Positions 45,715 through 57,700 of a DNA stretch of 64,000 nt are shown here, one piece after another. Made by a program: the position numbers and the translations under genes. The notes under the pieces were generated by a model. It did not search any database. It had not been told where the DNA came from and was given only the letters and a program-made list of their open reading frames with translations. The stretch comes from Capitulum mitella (lineage: Eukaryota; Arthropoda; Thecostraca; Pollicipedomorpha; Pollicipedidae), in assembly GCA_030062745.1 (NCBI GenBank), contig CP099848.1, positions 6,503,685-6,567,684 on the forward strand. Direction: 5' to 3'. Positions within the stretch are counted from its first letter, which is position 1. Each line of letters starts with the position of its first letter.

Positions 45715-46316
45715 TAGGGATGCACCGGATATCCGGTCCGGCCGGATATCCGGCCGGATATTAGAGATTATCCGGTATCCGGTATCCGGCCGGATATTTT
45801 TGTGGTCCGGCCGGACACTGCCGGATATTTAACCTCCCGGTGTACAATCAAGACGGTGCTCTAATGTCTGCGTCCAAAACCGTTTCAGGGGAGACGTGGC
45901 TTGTTGTGTTAGATTGTCGATGTAACTGGCAGTTCAAAGTCGGTCTGGAGACCTTGGGACCAATTCTTTTCTGTATTGGTCCATGAGGGTTCGGACATAT
46001 CTTTGCAAGAATGGGACTCAAGTTCAAAACTGTGAAACAATAGCCAGCATGCGGTCAGTAGCCCATTTTATGATTTATTGTCTTCCTTTTTTCGAAATAT
46101 TTCTTATCTTTCTCAAATTCTGACACAAATGCATTAAGGAAAAATATAAATTGTGGGCACTGGAGAATGAGACAGTATTTAAAGTCATACCGTAAGCACA
46201 TTTATTACTGTATGAACATTAAACTTTGCAGAAATGTAGTCATAACCGTTGCGGTCAGTTTTTGCGTAATGGATCATCTTCATCACCTCTCATCTGTCGG
46301 CAACACGCACGCGCCT
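45715..46316 (+). mobile_element. hAT-like TATCCGG element, copy 2, cut by the assembly gap
   Basis: It starts TAGGGATGCACCGGATATCC and follows copy 1 (40437 onward) base for base with moderate divergence. The palindromic TATCCGGCCGGATA block is shared, as are TCGATGTAACTGGCAGTTCAAAG and later blocks such as GTGAAACAATAGCCAGCATG. Similarity is traceable to about 46170, and the element presumably continues into the gap. Confidence 0.7.
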
Positions 46317-46816
46317 NNNNNNNNNNNNNNNNNNNNNNNNNNNNNNNNNNNNNNNNNNNNNNNNNNNNNNNNNNNNNNNNNNNNNNNNNNNNNNNNNNNN
46401 NNNNNNNNNNNNNNNNNNNNNNNNNNNNNNNNNNNNNNNNNNNNNNNNNNNNNNNNNNNNNNNNNNNNNNNNNNNNNNNNNNNNNNNNNNNNNNNNNNNN
46501 NNNNNNNNNNNNNNNNNNNNNNNNNNNNNNNNNNNNNNNNNNNNNNNNNNNNNNNNNNNNNNNNNNNNNNNNNNNNNNNNNNNNNNNNNNNNNNNNNNNN
46601 NNNNNNNNNNNNNNNNNNNNNNNNNNNNNNNNNNNNNNNNNNNNNNNNNNNNNNNNNNNNNNNNNNNNNNNNNNNNNNNNNNNNNNNNNNNNNNNNNNNN
46701 NNNNNNNNNNNNNNNNNNNNNNNNNNNNNNNNNNNNNNNNNNNNNNNNNNNNNNNNNNNNNNNNNNNNNNNNNNNNNNNNNNNNNNNNNNNNNNNNNNNN
46801 NNNNNNNNNNNNNNNN
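46317..46816. other. Assembly gap, 500 N
   Basis: Exactly 500 undetermined bases, a conventional placeholder size. Open frames that run through it are meaningless. Confidence 1.
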
Positions 46817-46820
46817 TTTT

Positions 46821-46888
46821 GTTTCACGGCCACCGTCGGTGGCGTCACTGTTGCAGGTGACGAGCTATTTGGAGGGGTTGACGCCTGC
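46821..46888 (+). repeat. Hairpin-bearing repeat F, copy 1
   Basis: It contains GCCACCGTCGGTGGC, a perfect six-base stem with a three-base loop, followed by a TGTTGCAGGTGA segment and TTGACGCCTGC. It is related to 47888-47956 and 48341-48407. Confidence 0.6.
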
Positions 46889-47355
46889 TAGACCTGCCAA
46901 TTCTTATCGACATAATTGGAAGTCCTAGGGTGTTGGGTCTGGACCCCGGCAGTATCCAGGGATTTTAACATCACGCCTATGTCAGTAACTGAAAAGAAAT
47001 GGTCTAACAACCCCTGTGGACTCCCTCCAAAACTCCGTGACTGTCGGATAGGCGTCAACTCACCCTAATCATCCGTCGCCCGCGACACTAGCGCCTCCGA
47101 CGGCGATTGGTGAAAACACGAAATGGTCCCTTCGCTAATCCATTACTTGCCATTGGTATGAAAAGAAGGGTAGGGCGACTATACGTTATCTCGAGCGACC
47201 CAGGAAGTGTAACCGGGCCGAGATTCGTAAGACAACGGCTCTTACGGGAAAAGGTTTGAGTCAAAGCTTCGCAAACATGAGGTGCGTACCGGGAAAGGCT
47301 CGAATCGGACAAAATTTGTATCGGGAAAGGTTGGTTCCGGGTTTGAAGCGAAGTC

Positions 47356-47449
47356 GCAACCCTGCGCCGAAGGCGCGATATAGGATACTAGAGGCCGCAG
47401 GCCGATAGCGGGTGCGATCAGACTTGGCTCGGTCTAACAAAGAGGTTAA
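47356..47449 (+). repeat. Fold-back inverted repeat, left arm
   Basis: Shares GCGCCGAAGGCG, ACTAGAGGCCGCAGG, GGGTGCGATC and TCTAACAAAGAGGTTA blocks, in order, with the complement of 47690-47784. The arms are about 95 bases and diverged, with a 240-base centre. Confidence 0.75.
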
Positions 47450-47689
47450 GTTAGGTTAGGTTAGATTAGAATTGATCAGGTTATGCCAGGTTGCGATTTT
47501 AGGGTCGTTCCTATTCCGATATCAACCATTTCCGATACGAAACTTAAGTTGATGAACCTTTGGTTAAGAACCGTTTTCCTTACGAACGTTTTTTCGTACG
47601 ACGCACTGTAGTACGAATCTTTTGCAGTATGAAGTTGGCCCAGCTCACGGTCCGTATTGAGATATAGTCTACTACCGCGCTTCGCGCGA

Positions 47690-47784
47690 CCTAACCACTT
47701 TGTTGGACAGAACTAACTCCGATCGCACCCTTCCATCTTCCTGCGACCTCTAGAATCCTGTAACACGCCTTCGGCGCGGCGTTG
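47690..47784 (-). repeat. Fold-back inverted repeat, right arm
   Basis: Complementary partner of 47356-47449. A short CGCGCTTCGCGCG palindrome lies just to its left (47678-47690). Confidence 0.75.
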
Positions 47785-47887
47785 CGCCTACCGCGCATCA
47801 TCACACCCGTGAACGGCCCACCGCAATAAATGATGGTGGCGGAATACCGGTCAGGTTGGTGTGGTGAGCGAGTCTGCAAGTCCTGTA

Positions 47888-47956
47888 GTTTCACGGCCAC
47901 CGTCCGTGGCGCCTACTGTCGCAGGTGAGCAATTATTAGGGTGAGTTGATGCCTGC
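47888..47956 (+). repeat. Hairpin-bearing repeat F, copy 2
   Basis: TTTCACGGCCACCGTCCGTGG, CTGTCGCAGGTGAG and GATGCCTGCC correspond in order to copy 1, about 1.07 kb away in the same orientation. Confidence 0.6.
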
Positions 47957-48340
47957 CCGATCGTAACGGAACAAAATCTGGAATTTCCAACCATGCCTGT
48001 GGACCTTTGGAGGTCAGTGTTCCATGAGGAAGAGGATGAGGGTGGGTGGAAATGTGGCTGAACGTATGTGTAACCCCACATACGCATCAAAATGGGATGT
48101 GGACATAGTAATATCTCCAATGAAATCCAGTCAACTTCCTTTGTTTTTTTGAGACATTTATAGTAATATAATCCAAACATCTATCATTTTCCAGGTTAAT
48201 CAGTTCATAGCCTTATCCTGCAACAGAAGAACCAAAGGATTGCATTATCACACATTGTATTATAATGCCAATGTGTAGATTATGATGTTGGAAAAGTTTT
48301 GTGGTGTGAAAGGTGAGTCTAGTGAGTCTAGTGAGTAGAC

Positions 48341-48407
48341 AGTTTGATGGCCACCCTCCATGGTGCCGCTGTTGTAGATGGCAAACTATAAGGGTGAGTT
48401 GACACCT
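48341..48407 (+). repeat. Hairpin-bearing repeat F, copy 3
   Basis: A more diverged copy (TTTGATGGCCACCCTCCATGG, then CTGTTGTAGATG and GTGAGTTGACACC). It is preceded by three tandem GTGAGTCTA units at 48313-48337. Confidence 0.5.
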
Positions 48408-49927
48408 TCTCAACCATTGCAGCATCATGCACCCTGGGCTCTGCCTCCGACTGATGGCCTGAATGCGACTTTCAGGTCAAAGTAACCAAAATACATTGTG
48501 GAGACTATCATGAATATGGTTTAGGGAGAAATTTTTAGTAGATGCATTTTTATTGTGTGTGTCAATGCAACAGAGTAAAACATACCAGAAGCTGAAGCTT
48601 GGAATTTGAAGAAGAAAATAAAAATGCTCTCATGATGATTTGCAAATCTTTGAATACAATATCCTCAAAAAGGTGAGCATCATTAATATTTCAAATGGGT
48701 TCAAAGTTGTACCTTCCCCTTGCACAGCATTTTTATTAATCTAGCAGACAGCCCTTGTGAGAAAGTAGGACAATTCATGTCATGTTTTTTTTTTATTTCA
48801 GATGCAGACTTTGATAGCCTGTGGTGCAGAGCATAAAATGGGGCAAATAAACTGTCATAGAAGAGCAGAAAAGGGGATGAAAAGTGAGCTTTTAAAAGTT
48901 AAGAAATGCAATGCCCATTGTGTCATATGGTCTGAAATATTAGTCATGTCTGTAATCTTAAGTTGGAAATAGCACTGATATTTTAAATTCTGTTAAAAAG
49001 CAGAAAAGTTCATCACCACATGGTAGGTGCATGGTTTAATTAAAAGATCAGACTGATTTTATAATTTCTGCTAAAAAAGGTCCTTGTGGTCAGGTTCACT
49101 CATTTGCCATTTTGATGTGTACATATGTTTTTGTGTGTGACAGGTTTCTTCTAACTAACAATATGATGATTCTCAGAACCTTGTCCATTGAATGGAACTT
49201 GCTGGCACACTTTGTAGTGCAACCTCCAAGGGGCAGATTTTTCCCTCCCCTAGCCAGTAGAAAACTAAGAATGATAGGGTATCCAGGCAACTGTAGGATG
49301 ATATTTGTTCTTTCCTGTACAGTCAAGATGTAACATTTTATTGTGCAGCTGGCTTTGGCAGCATTTGGCCTGGTGTTGGAGATCAAGCTGGGTCAGCACA
49401 GCTAGAAAAGTCATTCTTACTTTTTGGTGAATGGACCACATTTGGTTGTGATTGATTTTTTCAGTGGTGTTTCTGGTACACCAGCATGTATATCAGAGCC
49501 TGTGCTGACCCTAGGTCAGGTCAGATGGGCATCAGGGGTCAGGCTTTAAATCAGATTATGCGTGATTGGCAGATCAGTAGCAACTTGTCAAGGAATTGTG
49601 ATCTCTTGTTGAAGGGTGATTTGACCTGACTAGTGCTTCCAAACCAGTGATCCTATAGGTATAGGAACATTTGTAAAATGGGGATGCTGGCATTTGTTGG
49701 AGCAAGTTGTGGTGCAGAATACCTTATGGATAACTGGAAGGTACTTGTGGATCCCATTTCTTGGCCCTCTTCTCTCTGTGATCCTGCTCCTATCCCTGCT
49801 ATCATTGGGAATTACTTCTGACAATGCCTTGCCTGATTCAGAAGTCTGCGCGGCACCATTGCCATTCTAGAAGGCGTTCGTCATTGCCATTAAACAGTTG
49901 GTAATTTGCTTGTGGATCTCTTTTCAG
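48408..49927 (+). other. Probable upstream intron and flank of the MDP1 gene
   Basis: AT-rich, with no supported coding exon. It ends in a pyrimidine tract and acceptor (CTCTTTTCAG at 49918-49927) just before the MDP1 coding exon. At least one upstream non-coding exon is therefore likely, but I cannot locate it. Confidence 0.4.
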
Positions 49928-49953
49928 TTGAAAGCCCCAACTGGCGTTCAGAC

Positions 49954-50472
49954 ATGTCAGCGGAAAGCTCAACAAAGCCGAGGCCCAAGCTCGTCGTCTT
50001 CGACCTGGACCGGACACTGTGGCCGTTCTGGGTAGACACGCATGTGGACCCGCCATTCCACAAGAAGGGCGGAGAGGTGTACGACTCAGACGACAGGAAG
50101 GTGCGGCCATTCCCCGAAGCGACGGAGGTGCTGGCGTGGCTTCACAGTGAAGGCTACATCCTGGGGGCCGCGTCCAGAACGGGCGAGGTTCGAGGAGCCA
50201 AACAGCTGATGAAGCTGTTCGAGTGGGACAGATATTTCACTTATAAGGAAATCTACCCTGGCTGCAAAAAGCACCACTTCTCGCGCATCCGGAGCATGTC
50301 ACAGGTTGATTTTGCGGACATGATTTTCTTCGACGATGAGCCGAGGAACATTAGGGATTTGAAGCAGTGTGGTGTTGTTTCCATTCTAGTGGGACACAGT
50401 GGAGTTACGAGGAGTGTGGTCGAGAAAGGCTTCGCCCAGTTTGCGGAAGAACGAAGCCGTGTAGGAAAATGA
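49954..50472 (+). CDS. MDP1: Magnesium-dependent phosphatase 1 (MDP1), HAD superfamily
   Basis: 172 codons, close to the length of animal MDP1 (about 170-180). The protein is a HAD-type phosphatase that acts on protein phosphotyrosine or small phosphorylated substrates such as fructosamine phosphates, using Mg2+. Motif I is VVFDLDRTLW (nucleophile and acid/base aspartates, near residues 20-22). It is followed by the family sequence PFWVDTHVDPPF. Motif II is in ILGAASRTGE. The conserved lysine region is PGCKKHHF. Motif III is MIFFDDEPRN with the Mg-binding aspartates. IRDLKQCGVVSILV and a final helix complete the fold. The ATG at 49954 is chosen because it is the first after the acceptor at 49927 and matches the usual short N-terminus. 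The coding region has no intron and ends with TGA. No canonical AATAAA is obvious soon after. All catalytic residues are present. Confidence 0.95.
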   Translation: MSAESSTKPRPKLVVFDLDRTLWPFWVDTHVDPPFHKKGGEVYDSDDRKVRPFPEATEVLAWLHSEGYILGAASRTGEVRGAKQLMKLFEWDRYFTYKEIYPGCKKHHFSRIRSMSQVDFADMIFFDDEPRNIRDLKQCGVVSILVGHSGVTRSVVEKGFAQFAEERSRVGK

Positions 50473-52579
50473 GCATCGGGTGCTAGCACTTCTTTTTAAA
50501 ATAGGTCTGTTGCCGTGTTTGTGATTATTTAGCACCATGTTGTGTGTTCTGGTTGTTGTTACCAAACCAAGAATATTCTCAGTTGTGTCAGTTTCAGTTG
50601 CCTTGCCTTATTATATTCCGCCCAACCAACCAAGTCTCGCGAGTGCTCGTACCTTCAGCGTTTATTGTTTGTATCTCTTCAGCGTTCATTGTTTGTGTTT
50701 GTTTGACGTCAACGGAATGGATTATTCACTCTCGAAGCTGCTATGCTATTTTATGTTGCTGTTTGCAAGACACTGGATGGGTCGACCACTGAACATACTC
50801 AGTTCGGTGATGTGTAGTTTGCATAAAGCAAAATGGCTGCTAGCACAACGTCTTTGTAGACCCATTCTTCTGATCCTATGTAACTCCAATTTGCCGCGCA
50901 GTTTCTCTCCATCAGACAAGCCTAGTCATGACTACTAAACTTTGTAACAGTTCTGACTTGGTTTGATCTCCTTTAACAATTGAATCATGTTATCTGGAAT
51001 GTTTGTTTGTCAGTACCGACCATGACGTTTTAATGGCATGTTCACCTACATCTTTTTCCGGGCACCAGTGAGTTTTCTTTAACCCAGACTTGAGCTTGAC
51101 TGAACTTTGGAGGGATCGAGTCCGAATCCAATTCATGGCGTGCTGAATCGATTGACTCTTCGCAGTTTTCAAAACTGGAACCGTTCCTAGTTCGACTCGA
51201 AATGAAAGTAGATTCCGAAAACGATTCTACTAAGATCGACTGCATTGAGATATGCCACTGGAATGGATTTCGGTTATGCTTCCGTAGCCGACCGTGATTC
51301 AACCCATTCTTCGATGCCAGCATTTCAGTGCAATCGATTTCGATTTTGATTGGCTGGAGCGGAATCGATTCCGAAGTCGATTCTGATTCCGATTCCGATG
51401 GAATCGAGCACAAGTCTGTTCTAAACAGATCCCTTTTGTCTTGATGCGCTAGGATGTGGTAGCTCTCGCCAGGCCGTAAGAATTTGAGTGTGGTTGTTTT
51501 GCCGTCGCCCGTTTTCCTTTCTTCGTTCAAACTTAACGTCGGGGGGCAATGTGACCTTTGAACGCCTTCTGATGTTAATTCACTGTTATTCTGAGTCACT
51601 GATAGGCATAAGTCTCTGTGGTCTGTGAGACTACAGATGATAGGATGGTTTGCAAAACATGTTTGACGTGCCTGTGATGATGTCTGGAGGAGGCACCCAT
51701 ACAAGCGCGTGAGTTTGCTTTTATTTTTGTGCCTCACGTGAGAACATGAACGTGGTTTTCACATGTTCCGTTTTATATTGATAATCTAGCGGCATGACGC
51801 AAAGCATGCATGGCTAGCGCCATGCTGCACATAACTCAAAGATAACTTTGTGTTATATGCGTCATGATGTGATATAAATGGACAATGTTTAACATTGTTT
51901 TTATATCATTTCTGAATCAGTGGCGACGCCGCGGGGGAGCGGTACTTGTCCCCTAAGGAGTAAGCGCAGCTGGGGCAACTACCCCTCGCTCCCCCACTCT
52001 GAGCTCAGGAAATTTAGCATATCCCATTGGTGATGCATGAAAAGAATGGACTCGAAAATATGGTCTTCCCCACCGTGTCCTGAGTATGTGTCTCTGCCAC
52101 CATTCTGGAGCGGACGACAACGTCCTGTTGCCCTCGCGCTGATAATGTCAACTCTGGGTGTGGATCCGGTCGTGCTAGTACGTTCAAACCACTAAAACAC
52201 GCCTACGATGTGCCGTGTCCTCAAACCAGTTCGTATGCCCGCAGTTCTGTAATGTAACAACTTGGAAATTCGTGCTAGTAAGCACGTGTTTCCTGGCGGT
52301 GTTAGATTCGCGCGCTGGGCGCGTCCCACGTTGTATGCTGACAAGAGGCCAAGGTAACTGACTTGTCTGAGCAAAGGTTACTCGGTCTTCCGTTAACTGA
52401 AGGTCGGGCAGACACCGTCAAGCTCGGAGGCCGCAGACCTGACGAGCTCGTGCGGGCGCAACGTCATACGCGTTACTCCCCTCTCCCAGTTCTGAAGTAA
52501 CGAGTGCTGTTGTGAATACGTCACCGCATCACCGCTCAGTGCGACACCTGTCTCCGAGGGATTCATTGGCCCTGGTGGG
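50473..52579. other. MDP1 3' flank; no further gene recognised
   Basis: The first few hundred bases are probably MDP1 3' untranslated region. A GATTCCGATTCCGAT-rich patch lies around 51350-51410. Long open frames at 50537-50938 (plus) and 51042-51737 (minus) show no family features. Confidence 0.35.
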
Positions 52580-52680
52580 GCTGAGACGTTTCAGTTCGGA
52601 GCTAACTCCACCTGTTTTAGCTTTGGGTGATTTTAACGTTCATCACAGCGAGTCGCTCTGTGGTGAAGCGCAGATTTTCC
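52580..52680 (+). mobile_element. Short LINE (non-LTR retrotransposon) endonuclease trace
   Basis: The plus strand reads RRFSSELTPPVLALGDFNVHH. GDFN followed by two histidines, after a hydrophobic VLALG strand, is the conserved active-site motif of apurinic-like endonucleases in LINEs. Only about 30 residues are recognisable, so this is a fragment, and a chance match is possible. Confidence 0.35.
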
Positions 52681-52799
52681 CTGCAGGCTTCTTTTCCGTT
52701 CAAGACAGTTCACCTTCTCCGTTTGCACGCCTGTTTGCCTGCTTGATGATATGATTTTGCCTGGTTTTGTTTAGAACACTTTCCACCTGTTCTGAACAT

Positions 52800-53230
52800 T
52801 CCAGGGCAATAAGATTCAGGGACTAAGGGCCTGGATAATACACCTGATGCCGGAAAAACAGGCAGTCAGAGACGCGAACCAGGGCCTCCTGGAACGCCAC
52901 GACGGACGGCTCAGACCGTCGGTCGTGCCGCGCTGCCGTTTTCGAGCTCCGCCGTCCGCAGCCGACACACACGGCCTTCCTACCGGTAGCGGTGTATTCA
53001 AGACGCTGAAACCGAGCCGTCCGCGCCAGCTGAGCGCATCACGCACCTGCCGGCCCCACTCAGAACACGCACACAATCACAGATGCTCAGCAGAGGGTCG
53101 GGCCTCGAGCTATTTAGAGACCGCTCCGGGGTCTGTGGCCGGGCGGCGGCGGCGCCGCGTGAACGCCGCGCTCGCCTCGGGCGCGGCCAACACTAGGAAA
53201 TGCCTCTCGCGATGCATGCGCTAACGCAGA
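52800..53230 (-). promoter_or_regulatory. GC-rich island with TATA-like motif
   Basis: CpG-dense sequence. On the minus strand TCTAAATAGC (53119-53110) is TATA-like, and GGCAGGTGCGTG about 70 bases downstream resembles a donor. It may be a promoter and first exon of an unidentified minus-strand gene. No coding sequence can be supported. Confidence 0.25.
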
Positions 53231-54442
53231 CGCCGGCGCGCTGGGTTAGACAACGGACCGCTAGACTATGCAAGCTTCGGGTCTATGTACACGTGGACGG
53301 CGGTTCGCCACAGGGGTTCCACTGGCTCGAGAGAATGCGGAGAGGGCGAGAGAAGCAAGGCCTCATTGTAAGCCACTGATTTGATCGGTACACCAATACC
53401 GTTTGGTAATATATGGCACAACAATTTTGACACACACGTTCCTCGTATATAGGCACTTGGATTCACGAGATTGGTGCGGTTCTGTCTGGGAAGGCACATC
53501 GTTCACAGTTTAAATATCTACACTCACACACGCAAACGGATAACATGGCGTTCTCAAAGTCGGAGAGCAACGGCCTGCACTCGTGCAGTCTCAGCAGAAC
53601 ACCCTTCGATACAGCTGAAACATGCTAAAACAACTTCAGCGCACACTAATTCGTGCCACCGAGCGAGGCGCTCCGCACTACGTTCGTGTCGGCGGCGCAA
53701 ACTCTGGTGCAGAAGCTCTCACCGAAGTACCACTTGGCTCGCGTAAGACACCGTGGTTGCGGACGATATGACTGTGAAATGGCTGGCAGTCGCCCTGGCT
53801 ATCGAAGGCACTGAGTATTGTTACTCTATCAAGTCCTGGCGAACGTTCCGTCCCTTGTTAGTATCCCTTGTAAGGAGCGCTGGCTACCTCAATAAACACA
53901 ATGTGCACGACGCTTAGCGAACAAGAAAATAAATATTGACATTCTATCTATTGCAACATAATTCATAATAATGATAACAACTTAAGCCTAAGTTTGGCAC
54001 CGTGAGTAATCGATTGGGGAGTTGGCTGCGGCGCTTAGCACTAAATTTGTTTACCCTACAGACCGGGCACACAGGAGCTGGAGCTGAGGCACCTCGCTCA
54101 CCGTTCGCCGCTCCGACCGCGTGGAACAAAAAAACTTGCACTCATCAACTACGCCCAGAAATGAAGCAGCCTCCGAAACCAACGTGCGGCAACAGAACGG
54201 CGGAAAGGCGGGCGCAGGCCGGCTATCTGGGACCGGGCGACGGTCGTGCCGTTACCGCAGAGACGTCTGTTGGCCGTAACGTAACGTAACGCCAGCCACG
54301 CCAGGGCGCCGACGCACGGCCGGCACGGCCGGTCCGTCCCGCCGGCGCCTCGGGCGGTTCTCGTCAGCCCGCCGACGACAGGAGCTAATATCAGTCTGGT
54401 TCGGAGGCCGGCCGACGGCGGCGCCACCGTCGCCGGCCGCCC
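53231..54442. other. No gene recognised; 3' flank of castor
   Basis: AT-rich to 54.0 kb, then GC-rich towards the castor 3' end. A CGTAA repeat of three units lies at 54277-54292. If the castor last exon is spliced rather than terminal, further exons would lie here, but I found none resembling castor. Confidence 0.35.
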
Positions 54443-54714
54443 TCACTCCATGTGCCGGTACTTGTGCGCCGACATCTGGCTAAGGCCTAGCACCGCGTAC
54501 TGGCACTTGACGCAATGGTAGTGCGTCTGCTTGCCGTTGTGGTTGCACGTCTCGATCTTGCAGCTCTGGCTGGGCGTGAACTTCTCGAATCCGGCTTGAG
54601 TGATGGAGTCGAGCTTGGTGTGCTGGCGCCGGTGCGCCACGACCTTGTTCGTGTCCGTGCAGACGAACTCGCACTTCAGACAGTGAAAGTGCGAAGCCTT
54701 GTTTTGCCTTTGAT
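54443..54714 (-). CDS. cas: castor exon 14 (272 bases), last two fingers and stop
   Basis: Acceptor CTTTTCAG. It carries the second half of one finger (ASHFHCLKCEFVCTDTNKVV) and a complete last finger (CKIETCNH, HYHCVKCQYAVLGLSQMSAH), ending KYRHME and TGA. The same bases contain a good donor: GGA followed by GTGAGG at 54446-54441. The exon could therefore splice on after HM instead of stopping. I found no castor-like continuation to 52 kb. Confidence 0.88.
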
Positions 54715-57700
54715 CTGAAAAGCAGACGGCTTTTTGAGACATGTCACGAACATCGGATGATGAAGAAGTTAACGGGAAGGGAGATTATGGGACAGAATTC
54801 ACTCATCTGCTCTCAACCAGATTTCCCGCCTTCAGGACCTTTCATTATGACACTGCCAGTGCACAAACCTTGAGAGAAAAGTCAAATATTAAATTTCCTT
54901 GGCCCATGAATCACGTCCATGTACCAAAACATGTAATGAACCGTTCACATGCGTCCCATTCTGTTTCGCACCATCTTAAAATGACTGTTGGACGACGGAG
55001 CGACATTATTAATCCAAAATTCACATGAAAAGACGCGATGATTCTACATCTTCATTTGTAATGCATCTACATTACATGGTTCCACTGCAGTTTGCCCTAA
55101 GCCGCAGCATAGCATACACCAGAGTGGTCAGAAAGTTGAGTGCACAGGCCGGTTTCGGCAGAAGATAAACCGCTTCTTGGAGAACACTGCCTCAGACGCA
55201 TCGTCCATCGCGCTGCCGGCGTCGGTGGCTGCTCACCTAGCGTATTGGTGTAGATGCAGGCCTCCCTGCCGCAGGGGATGTTGGCCCGGTACTGCACGAA
55301 GTCGCCGCCCATCAGCGTGTCCAGCCGCTCGTGACGCGCCGTGTGCTGCACGAAGCGGGTCTTGTCGCAGAAGCTGTAGCCGCAGTCCTTGCGCACGCAG
55401 TGGAAGTGGGTCTGGTGCTCGCGGTAGCCGCAGTGCGGGTACTTGCAGTCCTCGTTAAACCTGCAGGCGGGCGCCGCGAAACATGAGGATGAGTCTGCGG
55501 AGAGCTGGCGTAACCTAACGGAACCCGAATTAAGTAATGAATGCATACAGTCTGAATTCAGTGCATCTGCATATAACCGATGCACCATGAGCACAAACGT
55601 TTGCATTCTGTTCGAAAAATTCTGCTTCAGAAAGCCTGAAAAGATCAAATTCAGCACGCTATTGCACGGAACCAGAAGTCTTAATGCTCTTTTACATCCT
55701 AACGCACGCACGTTACGTTACGTTACGTTACGTTACGTTTACGTTACGCATTTTGAAATCATATCTCAGACAGAGGCTTCCAAGCCGAGAAAAGAGAAGA
55801 AGATAGAAAAGGTAACAAACCGTATGGCGTACTCTTTGTTGTACCTGAATCGAATGTACCCGTCAGGCACGGGCTCGTCCTTGAGGATGCGCATGTTGCG
55901 CGGCTTCTTGACCTCAGGCCGATGGGAATCGGCCGCACCGTCGGCCGACAGACGCTTCCGCGAGAGCAGCGCCGGGTCGAACAGCGCCGGGTTCATCGGT
56001 AGCGGAAAGCCGCCGTTTTGCGGCATCATAGGGAAGCCTGCCGGGGGGAGGCAGGCATTAGTGACTGGAGCAGGGGGAAACTGTCAGGGTGTGACAGCCA
56101 GAAAACAGCGCGGGGAGCAGCGAGAGTGCTGGGAGGGCCCTCTGTTGCCCTTCCAGCCATGTTGGGAGGCCGTCCAACGACGGCTGCGAGAGACTCCTTA
56201 CCGTTCATGGCGATCTTTTGGTAGACACCTAGGTCTCTCGCGGTCTGATCTGGCTGTTGGCCCAGAGGCCTTTCTGCTAGTTCTGACCATTGCAGCGCTA
56301 CGGGAAGAAGAAGAGAAGAGAAAATGCGGGGTCGGCCAGCCATCACCAGGAACCCAAGTTTCTTCCACGCATGGGAAGACCCTTGTGAATGACGGAAATA
56401 TCACATACCGGTTAAATTTACCAATTTCAATCATAAGCGGTCAGCAAACCGCTTAAAAAAATTCTGAAGCTAGAATCTCGTTAAACACCCACCAGCGCCA
56501 ACGGTGAACCCACCTGCCAGCGCCGGATGAAGAGCAGGTCTCAGCAGGAAGCCCTCCGAGCCGAGGAACGGCGGGTGCGCAAACGGATGGAACGGCAATA
56601 TCGGATGGCGTGGCATCTCTGGCATCACCTCGGCACCAGGCACGTCTGAGGAAACGGTCAGTGTCGAGACTGCGATAACGGCCATGACAGCGCGCTGAAA
56701 CGCAGTCATTTGTCTCATTTCGCGGAAAAGTCAGCGAAACATTAATCGCAACACAACACACAAAAACCCGACGAAAATGCAAAGATCATACATCTTCCAC
56801 CATCATCAGGCTTCAACCTTGCGAACTCCGCACCACCAGAAACAACGTCAAAGAAAACAACAAAAAAAAAAACAAGAAAACGACGTCAGCGCCCGTCGGT
56901 GTCCACTGCGCCGACGGGGCCGTTTCTCCGTCCGACTCACTTCTGCGGCTGTCGCGTTTCTGTTCGTCGGCGGCGGCGGCCGGCGGCTCCGACTCGTGGC
57001 CCGGCTCGGCGCCCGCCTGCGGCGACTGCCAGCCGTCGGCGTGTCGCTCCAGGTGCGGGTGCAGCCGCTCCGCCTCGCCGAAGGCCTGGTTGCACAGCTC
57101 GCAGTGGTAGTGCTCGCGCCGCTTCAGCTTGCAGAAGGGCCGGCCGCACGGCTGGTCGTCGGCGAAGTGGCTGAAGCTCTCGGAGACGGACGGCGCCGCC
57201 GGCCGCTTCAGCGCCGCCGGCGACTGCAGCAGCCGCGACATCAGGTCCGTGCCTGGCGGAGCGGACGACGTCAGTCGGGCAGCATCAGCCGGGCAGCGTC
57301 AGGCGAGCAACGGGCAGACGCGGCCCATGGCTGCCGGCGCGGTCCAGTGCCTAGTCCCGTGGCGCTTGCACAACACGGCCAGACGACACGTCGGCATCTC
57401 CGCCGACAACAAAGATGATGCGGCTCTAATGTCTTATGTTCAAAGATGTGTAGACCCAAGGAGAGACACTCACGATGACCTCTGGAGGGTTCGGAAGATT
57501 CCCAATACGTCAAGCATAAAATCACAAATCGGGAAAACTTTCAAGGAAATGTAAAATAACGAGACAAATCAAGAATCCACGACTCTCAAAACAGCATTCC
57601 TAGCCCATCCTCCTTCCTCTCGTGCTTGGAAATGTTTTGGTTCAATTGCATGCCTTAGTCAGATCAATGAACAGCAAATAACACGAACAAAAATAACGAC

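Noticed and set aside
46167-46928. Long open frames across 46.2-46.9 kb
   Set aside because: They run through the 500-N gap and have no real sequence in the middle.
56777-57554. Plus-strand frames of 140-210 codons opposite castor exon 10
   Set aside because: Antisense shadow of the castor coding sequence, with no domain and no splice logic. Similar shadows lie opposite other castor exons (for example 60095-60448).
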